A stretch of 64,000 nucleotides of DNA, taken from contig NZ_JABJVN010000003.1 of assembly GCF_013618475.1 (NCBI RefSeq), forward strand, positions 1-64,000, given 5' to 3'. Of this stretch, positions 27,332 through 36,375 are shown piece by piece (the stretch's first letter is position 1; each line of letters starts with the position of its first letter). Both the position numbers and the translations under genes were made by a program. The notes under the pieces were generated by a model that saw nothing but the letters and a program-made list of their open reading frames with translations, made no database searches and was not told the origin of the DNA. Origin of the DNA: Saccharibacillus deserti (GTDB taxonomy: Bacteria > Bacillota > Bacilli > Paenibacillales > Paenibacillaceae).

Positions 27332-29449
27332 TTGAAAAAAACGAATATTTGGAGGGCGGCATCGGTCAAATGGACTAAAGCCGTTATGGCTTCCGCACTT
27401 GTGCTGACCCTGCTCCCGCCCGCTCTTTCGTATGCCGCTCAGGAACCTGTCGCCGCATCCTCGCCTGCCGCCCGCGATACGGCGCTCACCGCTTCCACGG
27501 TCACGGCTTTTTTGGATGAATTTTTCGAGTTGGAGTCTATCCGGGAGCTGGCTCCCGGGGCCGCGGTCGTTGTTGTCAAAGACGGACAGGTTCTGGCGCA
27601 AAAAGGCTACGGGTACGCCGATGTGGAGAGCGAACGTCCGGTCGATCCGAAAAAAGACGTATTCCGTATGGCTTCCGTCTCGAAGACGTTCACCGCAGCT
27701 GCGGTCATGCAGCTCGTGGAACAAGGAAAACTCAGTCTGGACGCGGACATTCGTACATATCTCGGCGGGGTAACCTTCGGTAACCCGTTCGCCGAACCGG
27801 TTACCGTCGCCGATCTGCTGACACACCGCAGCGGCTTTAAGATCCAGGATGCCCGTCAGGAAGATCTGGATCCGAAGCCGAACAGAGACATGAACATGAA
27901 AGAGTATGTAACCAAATATATGCCGGATGTCGCGCGCGAACCCGGTACCGCTTACATGTACGACAATTTTGCTTTCCTGCTCCTGGGCTATATCGTGCAG
28001 CAGGCAAGCGGAGTGCCGTATGAGCAGTATATGGAGCAGAACGTCTTCGCTCCGCTCGACATGAAGAGCAGCGGCTTCCAGCTCAAAGGGGACCTGCTGA
28101 AGCGTTCGGTGACCGGATACGCGGCCGAAGAGACCATCAAGCCTTATCCGGTCAGCCAAAGCTTTATGCCGCAGGGCGGGATGCTGTCGACAACGGAAGA
28201 CATCGCCAAGTTCATGACCGCGTTCCTGAACGAAGGCAAAACGGCTTCCGGGACGCAGCTGCTGAAGGCGGATACGGTAGCGGCCATGTCCGAATACCGC
28301 TCGGCGATCCATCCGCTGCTGCCGGACTCCACCTATGGCTTCGAAGCGCCTTCGCAGCTTCCGGGCGCGGGCAGCAGCAGTAAAGTCATTACCAAAGCCG
28401 GCGATGTGCCCGGCGCAAGTTCCCTGATGTTCCTGATTCCGGAACAGGATACCGGCGTCTTCGTCGTCTACAATCAGAACGGGGCGCTGCGCGAACAGCT
28501 GTATGCCGCCTTTATCGCCCGTTTCTTCCCGCAGTACGGAGCGGAAGCGAAGCTTCCTGCGTTCACGGCGGAAGCGCCGGAGCAGCTCGAACGTTATGCA
28601 GGTCTCTACAAAGACCTGCGCGTCGAAAGCGTCGTCTCCAAAGTGGGACCCGGATCGCGCGGACGTATGGTCATCTCCGACCCGCTGACCGGCGAACGTG
28701 CGCTGCGCCAAGTGGGACCGGGACTGTTTATGGATGCCAACAAGATGCTGGTCGCGTTCAAGACCGAAGCGGACGGAAGCGTCTCCTATCTGAAAGAGCC
28801 GTATCTGAATCCGATGGGCTATGAGCAAAAAGGACAGGTGCCGGCCGGCTTCAACGATATCAAATCGACGCATCCGTATGCTTCGTATATTCTCGACCTG
28901 CAGTCGCTCGGCTATTATCCGAACGATCCGAACCTGTCGTTCGGACCGGACGAAGCCGTCACCCGGGCCGAGTATATCGATATGCTGATGCGGACCTCCG
29001 CGATCCCGCTGTCCGAGAAAGCGCCGCAGCTCAAAGACGTCAAAGGACATCCGTATGCGGCGGCCGTTCAGACGGCTTACGAATACGGCCTCATCTCGGG
29101 CAACGCCAAAGGCCTGTTCGAACCGGACCGTCCGATTACCCGTCAGGAAGCGGCTCTAATCATCTACAACTCGATGGGCGGTCTGTATCCCGACGAACTG
29201 CTGGAGCCGATCGAACTGAAAGGGAAAACCGACAAGTGGGCCGAATCCGCAGTCAAACTGCTGGTGGCATTGGGGTATCACGGTCCGGAAGTGAAGATCG
29301 ACGCTTCCGGCGCGGCTGATTTCCAATCCCGCAAAGTGCTGACACGCGCCGAAAATGCGGCCATCAACGATCTTCTGCTGACCAGCACCGTTAGCGGGGC
29401 AGCCAAAATCGACGATCAGGCACAGGCGGAGAAAGAACCGGCCGCCTAA
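27332..29449 (+). CDS. Secreted beta-lactamase-fold serine hydrolase with C-terminal SLH modules
   Basis: A 705-residue exported protein. TTG start after AAGGGAG at 27317-27323 gives a signal peptide (LKKTNIWRAASVKWTKAVMA, hydrophobic ASALVLTLLPPALSYA, cut near SYAAQ). A class C-type beta-lactamase domain (about 55-380) shows the nucleophile motif SVSK in FRMASVSKTFTAAAVMQLVE, the YDN of AYMYDNFAFLLLGYIV, and LLTHRSGF. After a beta-rich linker, residues about 505-690 carry two to three SLH-like modules (FNDIKSTHPYASYILDLQSL; TRAEYIDMLMRT; LKDVKGHPYAAAVQTAYEYG; TRQEAALIIYNSMGG) that would anchor it to the wall. Likely an esterase or peptidase acting outside the cell; beta-lactam hydrolysis is not implied. 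Confidence 0.82.
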   Translation: MKKTNIWRAASVKWTKAVMASALVLTLLPPALSYAAQEPVAASSPAARDTALTASTVTAFLDEFFELESIRELAPGAAVVVVKDGQVLAQKGYGYADVESERPVDPKKDVFRMASVSKTFTAAAVMQLVEQGKLSLDADIRTYLGGVTFGNPFAEPVTVADLLTHRSGFKIQDARQEDLDPKPNRDMNMKEYVTKYMPDVAREPGTAYMYDNFAFLLLGYIVQQASGVPYEQYMEQNVFAPLDMKSSGFQLKGDLLKRSVTGYAAEETIKPYPVSQSFMPQGGMLSTTEDIAKFMTAFLNEGKTASGTQLLKADTVAAMSEYRSAIHPLLPDSTYGFEAPSQLPGAGSSSKVITKAGDVPGASSLMFLIPEQDTGVFVVYNQNGALREQLYAAFIARFFPQYGAEAKLPAFTAEAPEQLERYAGLYKDLRVESVVSKVGPGSRGRMVISDPLTGERALRQVGPGLFMDANKMLVAFKTEADGSVSYLKEPYLNPMGYEQKGQVPAGFNDIKSTHPYASYILDLQSLGYYPNDPNLSFGPDEAVTRAEYIDMLMRTSAIPLSEKAPQLKDVKGHPYAAAVQTAYEYGLISGNAKGLFEPDRPITRQEAALIIYNSMGGLYPDELLEPIELKGKTDKWAESAVKLLVALGYHGPEVKIDASGAADFQSRKVLTRAENAAINDLLLTSTVSGAAKIDDQAQAEKEPAA

Positions 29450-29471
29450 ATTCCAATCGTTCCTACAATCC

Positions 29472-29525
29472 AGGCCTTTTCGCTGCCTTCCCTCCTTCAG
29501 GGAAAGCGGCGGACAGGCTTTTTTG
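29472..29525 (+). terminator. Terminator after the serine hydrolase gene
   Basis: Nested arms GCC...GGC and TTCCCT/AGGGAA end in a T run at 29519-29524. Confidence 0.6.
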
Positions 29526-29633
29526 GCTGTCGATCTTTATTTTTGACGAAAAAAACCCGGGAGACCGCCGCGCTGCAACCTTTTCCGACAACAGGTCGTT
29601 TAAAGGGTAATCAACGATAATCAGGAGGGGTAA

Positions 29634-30389
29634 ATGATGAAAATGTGGATGAAACCGCTGGGCAGTGTGTTGATTGCCGGCACTTTGCTGGTAGGAGGAG
29701 CGGCACTTCCCGCCTCGTTCGGCATGGGACAAGCACAGGCGGCGGAGGTGAGCATGGTGAATGTCATCAATGTGGTCGGAAAAGGCGAGATCAAAGTGAC
29801 ACCGGACGTTGCTTATCTGTACATCGGCGTAGAATCGAATGCGGCTACAGCCGCGGCCGCGCAGAAGAAAACGGCAGCGACGATGAACAAACTGAGCACG
29901 CTGCTCAAGACCGACTGGAAAATTGCGGCCAAAGATATCCAGACCGAGCAGTTCTACGTATCGCCGAACTATACCTACACGGATAAAGAAGGCCAGAAAT
30001 TCAAAGATTACAGCGCGACCCACTCGGTCAAAGTAACGTACCGCGATCTCGACAAGATCGGACAGCTGCTTGATGCCGCTTCCGAGGCGGGCGCCAACCG
30101 GATCCAAAATATCAGCTTTGCCTCCGAAAATCCGGACAAGTACGAAGAGCAGGCGATCGCCAAAGCCATGGCAAGTGCCAACACCAAAGCGGCAGCCATC
30201 GCCAAAGCCGCTAACCGGAGTCTCGGCGCGGTCATCACGATCAGCCAGGACGATGCACAGGCTCCGATCGCTTACGCGCAGTATGATCGCGCTATGGCAA
30301 CGGCCAGCGAATCGAATGCCGGAACATCGATCGAACCGGGCGAAATCACGGTTACGACCCGTCTTACCGTGCAGTACGAAATGAAATAA
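29634..30389 (+). CDS. Exported SIMPL-domain (DUF541) protein
   Basis: A 251-residue protein with a signal peptide (basic start, hydrophobic GSVLIAGTLLVGGAALPA, cut near AQAAE). The SIMPL domain begins with INVVGKGEIKVTPDVAYLYI and has the family's VESNAATAAAAQKKTAATMN, DIQTEQFYVSPNYTY and VTTRLTVQYEM. AGGAGGGG at 29623-29630 precedes two adjacent ATG codons (29634 and 29637). SIMPL proteins lie outside the membrane and have been linked to oxidative or envelope stress, but the molecular activity is unknown. Confidence 0.85.
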   Translation: MMKMWMKPLGSVLIAGTLLVGGAALPASFGMGQAQAAEVSMVNVINVVGKGEIKVTPDVAYLYIGVESNAATAAAAQKKTAATMNKLSTLLKTDWKIAAKDIQTEQFYVSPNYTYTDKEGQKFKDYSATHSVKVTYRDLDKIGQLLDAASEAGANRIQNISFASENPDKYEEQAIAKAMASANTKAAAIAKAANRSLGAVITISQDDAQAPIAYAQYDRAMATASESNAGTSIEPGEITVTTRLTVQYEMK

Positions 30390-30415
30390 GCGTTCTGCCG
30401 ATATAGCTGAATAAA

Positions 30416-30453
30416 GAAAGCCGCCTGCGCCCTGCGCAAAGGCGGCTTTCTTG
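30416..30453 (+). terminator. Terminator after the SIMPL gene
   Basis: GAAAGCCGCCT pairs with AGGCGGCTTTC, followed by TTGCTT. Confidence 0.82.
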
Positions 30454-30572
30454 CTTAAACACGCGCCGGACAGGGGTTTTTTCATTATGCAGAGGATGAA
30501 TATTTTGCAAAAAAAGACGGTTAAACTGTTTGGAAACGGATGTGAGGTTTAAAAAAGGAGTAACAAACGAAC

Positions 30573-31244
30573 GTGGTTACAAATTCTTCGGAACCGAAAA
30601 GCGAGGTGATCCCATTGATCGAAACATTGAACATTCCCGACACCCAAAAGCAATATTACCGAAGACTGCTGAATGAAAATCCCATCCGCAATTTGATCGA
30701 GCGTTACTCGTTATTTTGTGCGGAATATGAGGATTTTGCACGCAAACGACTGTCCTATCTTCCGCAGCTTATGCAGAACGGCTGGGTACCGATCGTGCTC
30801 TCCGACGAAGGAATGAACTATGCGTTTACGGTTGGATTGGAATACAGCTTCGGACATCCCGAAATTCTGATCGCTTCCCCAAGCCGTCCCGCCCGTCTGC
30901 TGGACCGTATGCTGGAATGGTTTACGGAAAACGTAGAGAACGGCGGATGTTTCGAGACGGGCTGCGATTATGCGGCGGACCTGAAGCGGCAGCCGGACTT
31001 CAGCGATATCGAGAGCAATGCCATCTTCCGTCCTTATGAGGAATCCGATGCCGACAACTATCCCTGCGGGTCTCTCTACTCTTTCTACGGATATTTCGCC
31101 GACCGCAATCTGGAAAGAGGCAGACTGCCGATGATCATTCTGGAGCTGGATTTTCCGGTACGTCCCGCACCTCCGGGAGGCCGACTCTCGAGCATTATGA
31201 GCGCGCCCCGCTGGCAGGAAGGAAACGAAGGCGCCGATGCGTAA
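30573..31244 (+). CDS. DUF4262-like protein
   Basis: A 223-residue soluble protein. The centre carries the DUF4262 hallmark MNYAFTVGLEYSFGHPEILI, followed by a mostly alpha/beta region of unknown function. GTG at 30573 follows AAGGAG with a rather long spacing; an in-frame GTG at 30606 is an alternative that would shorten it by 11 residues. It stands alone after a terminator. No catalytic motif can be named. Confidence 0.68.
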   Translation: MVTNSSEPKSEVIPLIETLNIPDTQKQYYRRLLNENPIRNLIERYSLFCAEYEDFARKRLSYLPQLMQNGWVPIVLSDEGMNYAFTVGLEYSFGHPEILIASPSRPARLLDRMLEWFTENVENGGCFETGCDYAADLKRQPDFSDIESNAIFRPYEESDADNYPCGSLYSFYGYFADRNLERGRLPMIILELDFPVRPAPPGGRLSSIMSAPRWQEGNEGADA

Positions 31245-31346
31245 GATGCCGCGTAAGTCGGGAGTCTTGACAGTTTTGTAAAAAAACCCGGGCTGGAGTT
31301 GCAATACTGTAACGCTTCTTGTCATCCATTCCCGCGTCGGCTCCTT

Positions 31347-31352
31347 TATAAT
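31347..31352 (+). promoter_or_regulatory. -10 element before the DUF3298 gene
   Basis: TATAAT about 53 bases before the ATG. The -35 is not clear; TTGTCA at 31319-31324 is 22 bases away, too far for an ordinary sigma-A spacer. Confidence 0.4.
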
Positions 31353-31404
31353 CACTAAGGGATAGGGACATAGACACCGCGAAGATGCGAAGGAGCCGAA
31401 TAAG

Positions 31405-32514
31405 ATGAAATATACCAAACAAACATTCAATAAAACGACCAAAATGATGACGGCCGCCGTCCTGACCGCCGGTCTTCTGCTGCCGGCCGCCGCTTGGACG
31501 GGGACTTCCCAGGCATACGCCGCTTCCGCGGTTTCGAGCACGACAGCAGCGAAAAACGTGAAAGTCACCTGGAATGGCAAAGCCATCGGAGCCGCGGCTT
31601 TCCAGGCTTCCGGCACGACTTACATTCCGGTAAAAACGTTGGCGAAAGCCGCAGGCCTGTCGTTCACCTACGATAAAACGACCGGACTGTACCAGCTTGG
31701 CACATCGCCGAATAAACTGACCCTGTCGCCTTACCCGAGCCAAATCTGGGTTGGGGCAAACGGAGTCGGGCTTCGTGAGGAAGGCCGGGTCAAAAACGGG
31801 GCCATGTACCTTCCAAGCTCTCTGCTGCGCGATTACGCGGGCATCGATTCCGTATGGAGCGCCGCTTCGGGCACCCTGGCTCTGAAGCCGGCTGCCGCTG
31901 CAGGCGTAACCGTAACCGAGAAGAAGCTGGAGAGCAAAGTGAAAGACGGAATCGTCGATATCCGTTATCCGCAGCTGTCCGGAAGCGGAGCCGGTATCTC
32001 CAAGATCAACGCTGCGCTTAAGCAGCACGCGCAGGCTTTCCAGAAAGACTTTGAAGGACAAGTCAAAGAATTCGGAGAGCTTCCCGGCGAAATGCATTAC
32101 GAAGCCGATGCCAATTATATGATCTCTTACAACAAAGACGGTCTGTTCAGCGTAGTGCTGCAGGATTACTCGTTCTACGGCGGCGCACACGGCAGCACGA
32201 TTCAAACGGCGTACAACTTCAATGTCGAAACCGGCAAAAACGTCACATTGGCCCAACTGCTGAAGTCCAACCCGGACTACCGCAGTGCCATGGACAAGAA
32301 GATTGCTGCGCAGTTCAAGAAAGACGGCTCGCTGCTGCAAGCGGACGGCTTCAAAACGATCGGCAGCAGCCCGGGATTCTACGTCAGAAACGGCGGAGTC
32401 ACGATCTTCTTCCAGCAGTATGAATACACGCCTTATGCGGCAGGAATTCCGTCCTTTGACTTCACCTTCGCTTCCCTGCTTCCAAAAGGAACGAATCCGT
32501 TCGCGGGACTGTAA
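31405..32514 (+). CDS. Exported stalk-domain / DUF3298 protein
   Basis: A 369-residue exported protein. Signal peptide: basic start, then MMTAAVLTAGLLLPAAAW, cut near YAASA. Residues about 45-165 resemble a copper-amine-oxidase N-terminal (stalk) domain (VTWNGKAIGAAAFQASGTTY; YIPVKTLAKAAGLSFTYD; YLPSSLLRDYAG). The C-terminal half is DUF4163/DUF3298-like, as in RsiV and PdaC: VVLQDYSFYGGAHGSTIQTA, NFNVETGKNVTLAQLL and IFFQQYEYTPYAAGIPSFDF. GAAGGAG precedes the ATG. In RsiV this fold binds lysozyme; here there is no transmembrane anti-sigma part, so the role remains open. Confidence 0.8.
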   Translation: MKYTKQTFNKTTKMMTAAVLTAGLLLPAAAWTGTSQAYAASAVSSTTAAKNVKVTWNGKAIGAAAFQASGTTYIPVKTLAKAAGLSFTYDKTTGLYQLGTSPNKLTLSPYPSQIWVGANGVGLREEGRVKNGAMYLPSSLLRDYAGIDSVWSAASGTLALKPAAAAGVTVTEKKLESKVKDGIVDIRYPQLSGSGAGISKINAALKQHAQAFQKDFEGQVKEFGELPGEMHYEADANYMISYNKDGLFSVVLQDYSFYGGAHGSTIQTAYNFNVETGKNVTLAQLLKSNPDYRSAMDKKIAAQFKKDGSLLQADGFKTIGSSPGFYVRNGGVTIFFQQYEYTPYAAGIPSFDFTFASLLPKGTNPFAGL

Positions 32515-32573
32515 GCGGAACGTTGGCGAAATGACCTGATCAGATAGGCGGCCGGTTCGACTATCCGCCGTGC

Positions 32574-32618
32574 AAAAGCCCGGAGCAGCGCGAAAGTTAT
32601 CGCGCCGTTCCGGGCTTT
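32574..32618. terminator. Shared terminator between the DUF3298 gene and lysR
   Basis: AAAGCCCGGA (32575-32584) pairs with TCCGGGCTTT (32609-32618) around an inner CGCGA/TCGCG helix. It lies between convergent genes and could serve both. Confidence 0.75.
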
Positions 32619-32631
32619 GCTCGTATTCGCT

Positions 32632-33558
32632 TTAAGGTATAGGAGTCCGGAATGCCGCAAGTTCCGGCTGCCCGATCAGTTCTTCGATAAAACGTTCCGC
32701 GCTTCTCGACAGATAGCGATCCTGCAGCCAAACCAGTCCAACTTCGGCCTGCAAAGCGGCGTCTTCCAGTTCGAGCATCCCGAAATCTTCCGAGCGGAAC
32801 GAAGACAGCACCGATCGGGGAAGCAGGGCGGCTCCGAGTCCCTGGGCGACCAGAGCCAGGATGACGGCCACGCTGGAACATTCGCAAAAAATCCGGGGAA
32901 CGCTGCCTTTTGCGGCGAATGCCTGCATGATCCGTTCGTGCATGCCGGTGGTCCGGTCGGTCTTGAGCGTCAGAAAAGGCCGCCCCGAAAGTTCCCCCAG
33001 GCGAAGACTTCGGCGCCCCGCGTATTCGGCCCAGGCCGTCGGTACCGCAGCGGCCAGCGGATCGGGCGGAAGAGAAGCGATTCCGTAATCGTCCGCGCCC
33101 GGCGGAGCCTCGAACGGCAGTCGGGCGACGATCAGTTCGATCTGCCTTTTGCGCAGCAGCTCGGCCAATTGGAAGTGGTCGCCTTCCTGAATTTTGAAAG
33201 CAACCGCCGGGTATTCTTTGCCGAAACGTTCAATCGCGCCCGGTAGCAGCGACACGCAGGAGACGACCGCCCCGATCGACAGGGTGCCGCCGACGCCTTC
33301 TCCCAGTTCCCGAATCTCCAGCAGCGTTTCCTCGAGATTCACCAGCATTTCTTCGGCCCGTTCATACAGCCGTCTGCCCGCTTCGGTCGGTACCAGTTTC
33401 CGGCCGGTACGGTCGAACAGGGGCGTGCCTAATTCTTCTTCGAGCAGCTTCATCTGACGGCTCAGCGGAGGCTGCTCCATATTCAGTTTTTTGGCGGCGG
33501 AAGTGATCTGGCCTTCCTTGATAACGGCTACAAAATAGCGCAGTTGGCGCAAATCCAT
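32632..33558 (-). CDS. LysR-family transcriptional regulator
   Basis: A 308-residue regulator. The N-terminal winged HTH is typical: MDLRQLRYFVAVIKEGQITS, then AAKKLNMEQPPLSRQMKLLE and LGTPLFDRTGRKLVPTEAG. A substrate-binding fold follows (GTLSIGAVVSCVSLLPGAIE; AVILALVAQGLGAALLP). GGAGGAG precedes the ATG on the minus strand. It is transcribed divergently from the branched-chain aminotransferase gene, with a T-N11-A type dyad between them, so that gene is the first candidate target. The effector is unknown. Confidence 0.9.
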   Translation of the reverse strand: MDLRQLRYFVAVIKEGQITSAAKKLNMEQPPLSRQMKLLEEELGTPLFDRTGRKLVPTEAGRRLYERAEEMLVNLEETLLEIRELGEGVGGTLSIGAVVSCVSLLPGAIERFGKEYPAVAFKIQEGDHFQLAELLRKRQIELIVARLPFEAPPGADDYGIASLPPDPLAAAVPTAWAEYAGRRSLRLGELSGRPFLTLKTDRTTGMHERIMQAFAAKGSVPRIFCECSSVAVILALVAQGLGAALLPRSVLSSFRSEDFGMLELEDAALQAEVGLVWLQDRYLSRSAERFIEELIGQPELAAFRTPIP

Positions 33559-33575
33559 CTTTTTTCTCCTCCTTT

Positions 33576-33592
33576 CATACTTTTGGGGTATG
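33576..33592. promoter_or_regulatory. Candidate LysR-type operator
   Basis: CATAC, seven bases, GTATG, which fits the T-N11-A pattern of LysR boxes, in the divergent gap between lysR and the aminotransferase gene. Confidence 0.4.
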
Positions 33593-33668
33593 CAGAACCG
33601 ACGAAAAGGATATTATTAATATAGGTAAGACGATGATAGGATTCAATATAAAAAGAGGAGCGTGCATC

Positions 33669-34760
33669 ATGCAGGGTGAACTGAAGATCGAAAAGGCAGT
33701 GCAGCACAAACCGAAACCGGATACCGCCAACCTGTCGTTTGGCGTTTATATGACGGACCATATGTTTACGATGGATTACAAAAAGGGCGAAGGCTGGCAC
33801 GATGCCAAGATCGTTCCTTACGGACCGATCCCGATGGACCCGGCCGCCAAAGTTTTTCATTACGGCCAGACCATCTTTGAAGGCATGAAAGCATACGTCG
33901 GGGAAGACGGCAATATCCGTCTGTTCCGTCCGGAGAAGAACTTCGAGCGCTTCAACCGCTCCTGCCGCCGGATGAGCATTCCCGAGATCGACGAAACGTT
34001 CGTTCTGGAATCGCTCAAAGAGCTGATCAAGCTCGATCGCAGCTGGGTGCCTTCCGAACCGGGAACGTCGCTCTACATCCGCCCGTTCGCGATTGCAACG
34101 GAGAACCATCTGGGCGCGAATCCGTCGCTCCAGTACAAGATGATGATCATTCTGTCGCCGGTCGGCGCGTACTATGCGGAAGGTCTGAATCCGGTTCGAA
34201 TTCACGTGGAGACGCGCGATGTGCGGGCGGTTGCAGGCGGTGTCGGCGAAGCCAAGACGGCCGGCAACTATGCGGCGAGCATGCAGGCGCAGGAGAACGC
34301 ATACGGAGCCGGCTACTCGCAGGTGCTCTGGCTGGACGGCGTACACCGTCAATACGTCGAAGAAGTAGGCAGCATGAACGTCTTCTTCCGGATCGGCGAC
34401 CGGATCGTGACGCCTTCGCTCAGCGGAAGCATCCTGAACGGGATCACCCGCGACTCGGCGATTCATATGCTTCGGGATTTCGGTTATGACGTCGAAGAGC
34501 GTCCGATTACGATCGACGAACTCTGCGGCTGCGCCGAAGACGGTACGCTGCTGGAAGCTTTCGGTACCGGCACCGCGGCCGTTGTTTCGCCAATCGGCGA
34601 AATTGGTTGGAACGGCAAGACGTTCAAGATCGGCAGCGGAGAGACGGGCGAATGGACACGCCGTCTGTACGACGAGCTGACTGCGCTTCAGCGCGGAGAT
34701 CTGGAAGACCGCTTCGGATGGACACAGATTATCTGCAGCGCCGAAACGACCAAAGGTTGA
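33669..34760 (+). CDS. ilvE: Branched-chain amino acid aminotransferase
   Basis: A 363-residue PLP enzyme of fold type IV, eukaryote-like (BCAT type II) branch, as B. subtilis YbgE/YwaA. It interconverts Leu, Ile and Val with their keto acids. Visible: VFHYGQTIFEGMKAYVGEDG, FRPEKNFERFNRSCRRM, EPGTSLYIRPFAIATE, the PLP lysine in GVGEAKTAGNYAASMQAQ, VEEVGSMNVFF and GTGTAAVVSPIGEI. AGAGGAG at 33653-33659 selects the ATG at 33669. It is divergent from lysR. The Rrf2 gene follows 73 bases later. Confidence 0.92.
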   Translation: MQGELKIEKAVQHKPKPDTANLSFGVYMTDHMFTMDYKKGEGWHDAKIVPYGPIPMDPAAKVFHYGQTIFEGMKAYVGEDGNIRLFRPEKNFERFNRSCRRMSIPEIDETFVLESLKELIKLDRSWVPSEPGTSLYIRPFAIATENHLGANPSLQYKMMIILSPVGAYYAEGLNPVRIHVETRDVRAVAGGVGEAKTAGNYAASMQAQENAYGAGYSQVLWLDGVHRQYVEEVGSMNVFFRIGDRIVTPSLSGSILNGITRDSAIHMLRDFGYDVEERPITIDELCGCAEDGTLLEAFGTGTAAVVSPIGEIGWNGKTFKIGSGETGEWTRRLYDELTALQRGDLEDRFGWTQIICSAETTKG

Positions 34761-34833
34761 CTTTGTCGGCCAATGTAACTAGAATGGTTTCACGAAAACA
34801 TCCAAATGAAGCGTCGGAAGGGAGGAATGCGAA

Positions 34834-35298
34834 GTGAATATCAGCACGAAATTTCCGGTAGCCGTGCATATCCTGATCCTGCTGAGCGTTTCGGCTCCCG
34901 GCACGGCGACTTCGGAATTTATGGCGTCAAGCGTCAATACGAATCCGGTGGTGATCCGGCGAATCACCGGCATGCTCGGCCGCGCCGGATTGGTCGAAGC
35001 CAGAGCCGGGATCGCCGGCGCGCGCCTCAAGAAGCCGCTGTCTTCCATTACGCTGCTGGAAGTCTACAAAGCGGTCGGAGCGGTCGGGGAAGGCGGATTG
35101 TTCGCGCTGCACGACAGCCCGAACCCGAACTGCGAAGTCGGCCGCAATATCCAGGCCGCGATGAATCCGATCTTCTTGTCGGCGCAGCAGGCCATGGAGC
35201 GTGTGCTCGAAGAGAAGACCGCTGCCGACGTTGCGGGCGATATCTCGCAGCTCGAAGGTCTGGAGCTGCCCGATTTCTCCGCTTTGCTGGGCCGTTGA
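34834..35298 (+). CDS. Rrf2-family transcriptional regulator, YwnA-like
   Basis: A 154-residue winged-helix regulator: ISTKFPVAVHILILLSVSAP, then SSVNTNPVVIRRITGMLGRA and the wing region AGIAGARLKKPLSSITLLEV. Only one cysteine is visible (NPNCEVG), so the three-Cys iron-sulfur cluster of IscR or NsrR is absent; the protein is closer to YwnA or CymR-type members. GTG start after GGGAGGA. A strong terminator follows. Confidence 0.85.
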   Translation: MNISTKFPVAVHILILLSVSAPGTATSEFMASSVNTNPVVIRRITGMLGRAGLVEARAGIAGARLKKPLSSITLLEVYKAVGAVGEGGLFALHDSPNPNCEVGRNIQAAMNPIFLSAQQAMERVLEEKTAADVAGDISQLEGLELPDFSALLGR

Positions 35299-35311
35299 GC
35301 AGACGATAAGC

Positions 35312-35357
35312 AAAGCCCCGGACTTTCCGCGTATACGGAAAGTCCGGGGCTTTTTTT
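35312..35357 (+). terminator. Terminator after the Rrf2 gene
   Basis: CAAAGCCCCGGACTTTCC pairs with GGAAAGTCCGGGGCTTT, then TTTT: a long, almost perfect stem. Confidence 0.93.
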
Positions 35358-35402
35358 GATACGCCGTGAGGGTTGGATAACAAAGGCCGCGGCGTGTTGG
35401 GG

Positions 35403-36185
35403 TTAGAAAGGCCGGGCGCGCATCGGCAGTGTCGGCGCGAGCCACACTTCGCCGTGCCCACGGAACGTCTGGAGCATGCCTTCGCCGGACGAAGCCGAGC
35501 CGATCAGCGATTTGGTCGAACGCTCGACGGAGAATTCGACCGTGCTGCTGCGCAGCACCGCGAAGGTTCCGTCGACTTTGAGCGTCTCGCCCTTGAGCTC
35601 ATAGCGGACAAGCTCATATTCCGGAACGGGCAGTTCCAGTACGACGTAGCTGCTGTCCGACGCCGTGATCTTCGTCTGGAACAGTCCTTCGCCTCCGAAC
35701 AGGGCCGTCGAGGCATTGCCCTGCTTGGCGACGCCGACTTTGACCGTATTTTCCGCGCAGTAGAACAGGCCGTCGTCCACGATGATCTCTTCGCCCGGCG
35801 CAAGCTCGATCAGCGTAAAGTCTTTGCGTTTGGGCTCCAGATAAATCTCGCCCGTGCCGCGATAGACCGGTTTGCTGGCCGATTCGCCGGTCACGGCGCT
35901 GCCTACAAATTTCTTGGCGAAGCCGCCTACGCCGCCCGAACGGTTCTCCATTTCGATATTGCCGAACATGAACTGCAGGGCGCCCGCTTCGAGAATGGCG
36001 GAAGAATTGTCGAGCAGGATACGCACCTGCTGCCAGCCGAATCGTTCCGAATCGTGATGGTTCACGGACTTGGCCAGGTCGGCGTTATAATTTTCCGGCA
36101 GTCCGCCGGCCTGGATGACTTCGATGATCATGTTTTCTCTGCGAAGCGAACTGAAGACGCGAAAATCGTTATGGCGAAACTGCAT
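35403..36185 (-). CDS. AIM24-family protein
   Basis: A 260-residue all-beta protein of the AIM24 (TRAP-like) family: VRILLDNSSAILEAGALQFM, GEIYLEPKRKDFTLIELAPG, EEIIVDDGLFYCAENTVKV and LFGGEGLFQTKITASDSSYV are typical strands. GAGGAGG upstream (36195-36201 region) selects the ATG at 36185, downstream of a longer open frame. AIM24 homologues in bacteria have no agreed biochemical role. It is a single-gene unit on the minus strand. Confidence 0.82.
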   Translation of the reverse strand: MQFRHNDFRVFSSLRRENMIIEVIQAGGLPENYNADLAKSVNHHDSERFGWQQVRILLDNSSAILEAGALQFMFGNIEMENRSGGVGGFAKKFVGSAVTGESASKPVYRGTGEIYLEPKRKDFTLIELAPGEEIIVDDGLFYCAENTVKVGVAKQGNASTALFGGEGLFQTKITASDSSYVVLELPVPEYELVRYELKGETLKVDGTFAVLRSSTVEFSVERSTKSLIGSASSGEGMLQTFRGHGEVWLAPTLPMRARPF

Positions 36186-36322
36186 GGGCGTTGTCCTCCT
36201 CGGGTGTACGTGCGAATGATTATGTATCTGCACCTATTACGCAGACGACGCGGTACGGTTGCGTAATGACCGCAAATGACGGTAAATGCCTCTCAATGAG
36301 CGCAAGTAACGAAAGCGAACGC

Positions 36323-36358
36323 AAAAAAGCCGTCCGGCTTGCACCGGACGGCTTTTTG
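36323..36358. terminator. Terminator of clpP
   Basis: AAAAAGCCGTCCGG pairs with CCGGACGGCTTTTT; on the minus strand it lies directly after the clpP stop codon. Confidence 0.9.
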
Positions 36359-36375
36359 ATTCTTGAGGCAAAGGT

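Noticed and set aside
31260-31345. An ECF-type promoter (TGTAAC with CGTC) before the DUF3298 gene
   Set aside because: The distance between the two elements is about 21 bases, longer than the usual 16-17, so it is not supported.
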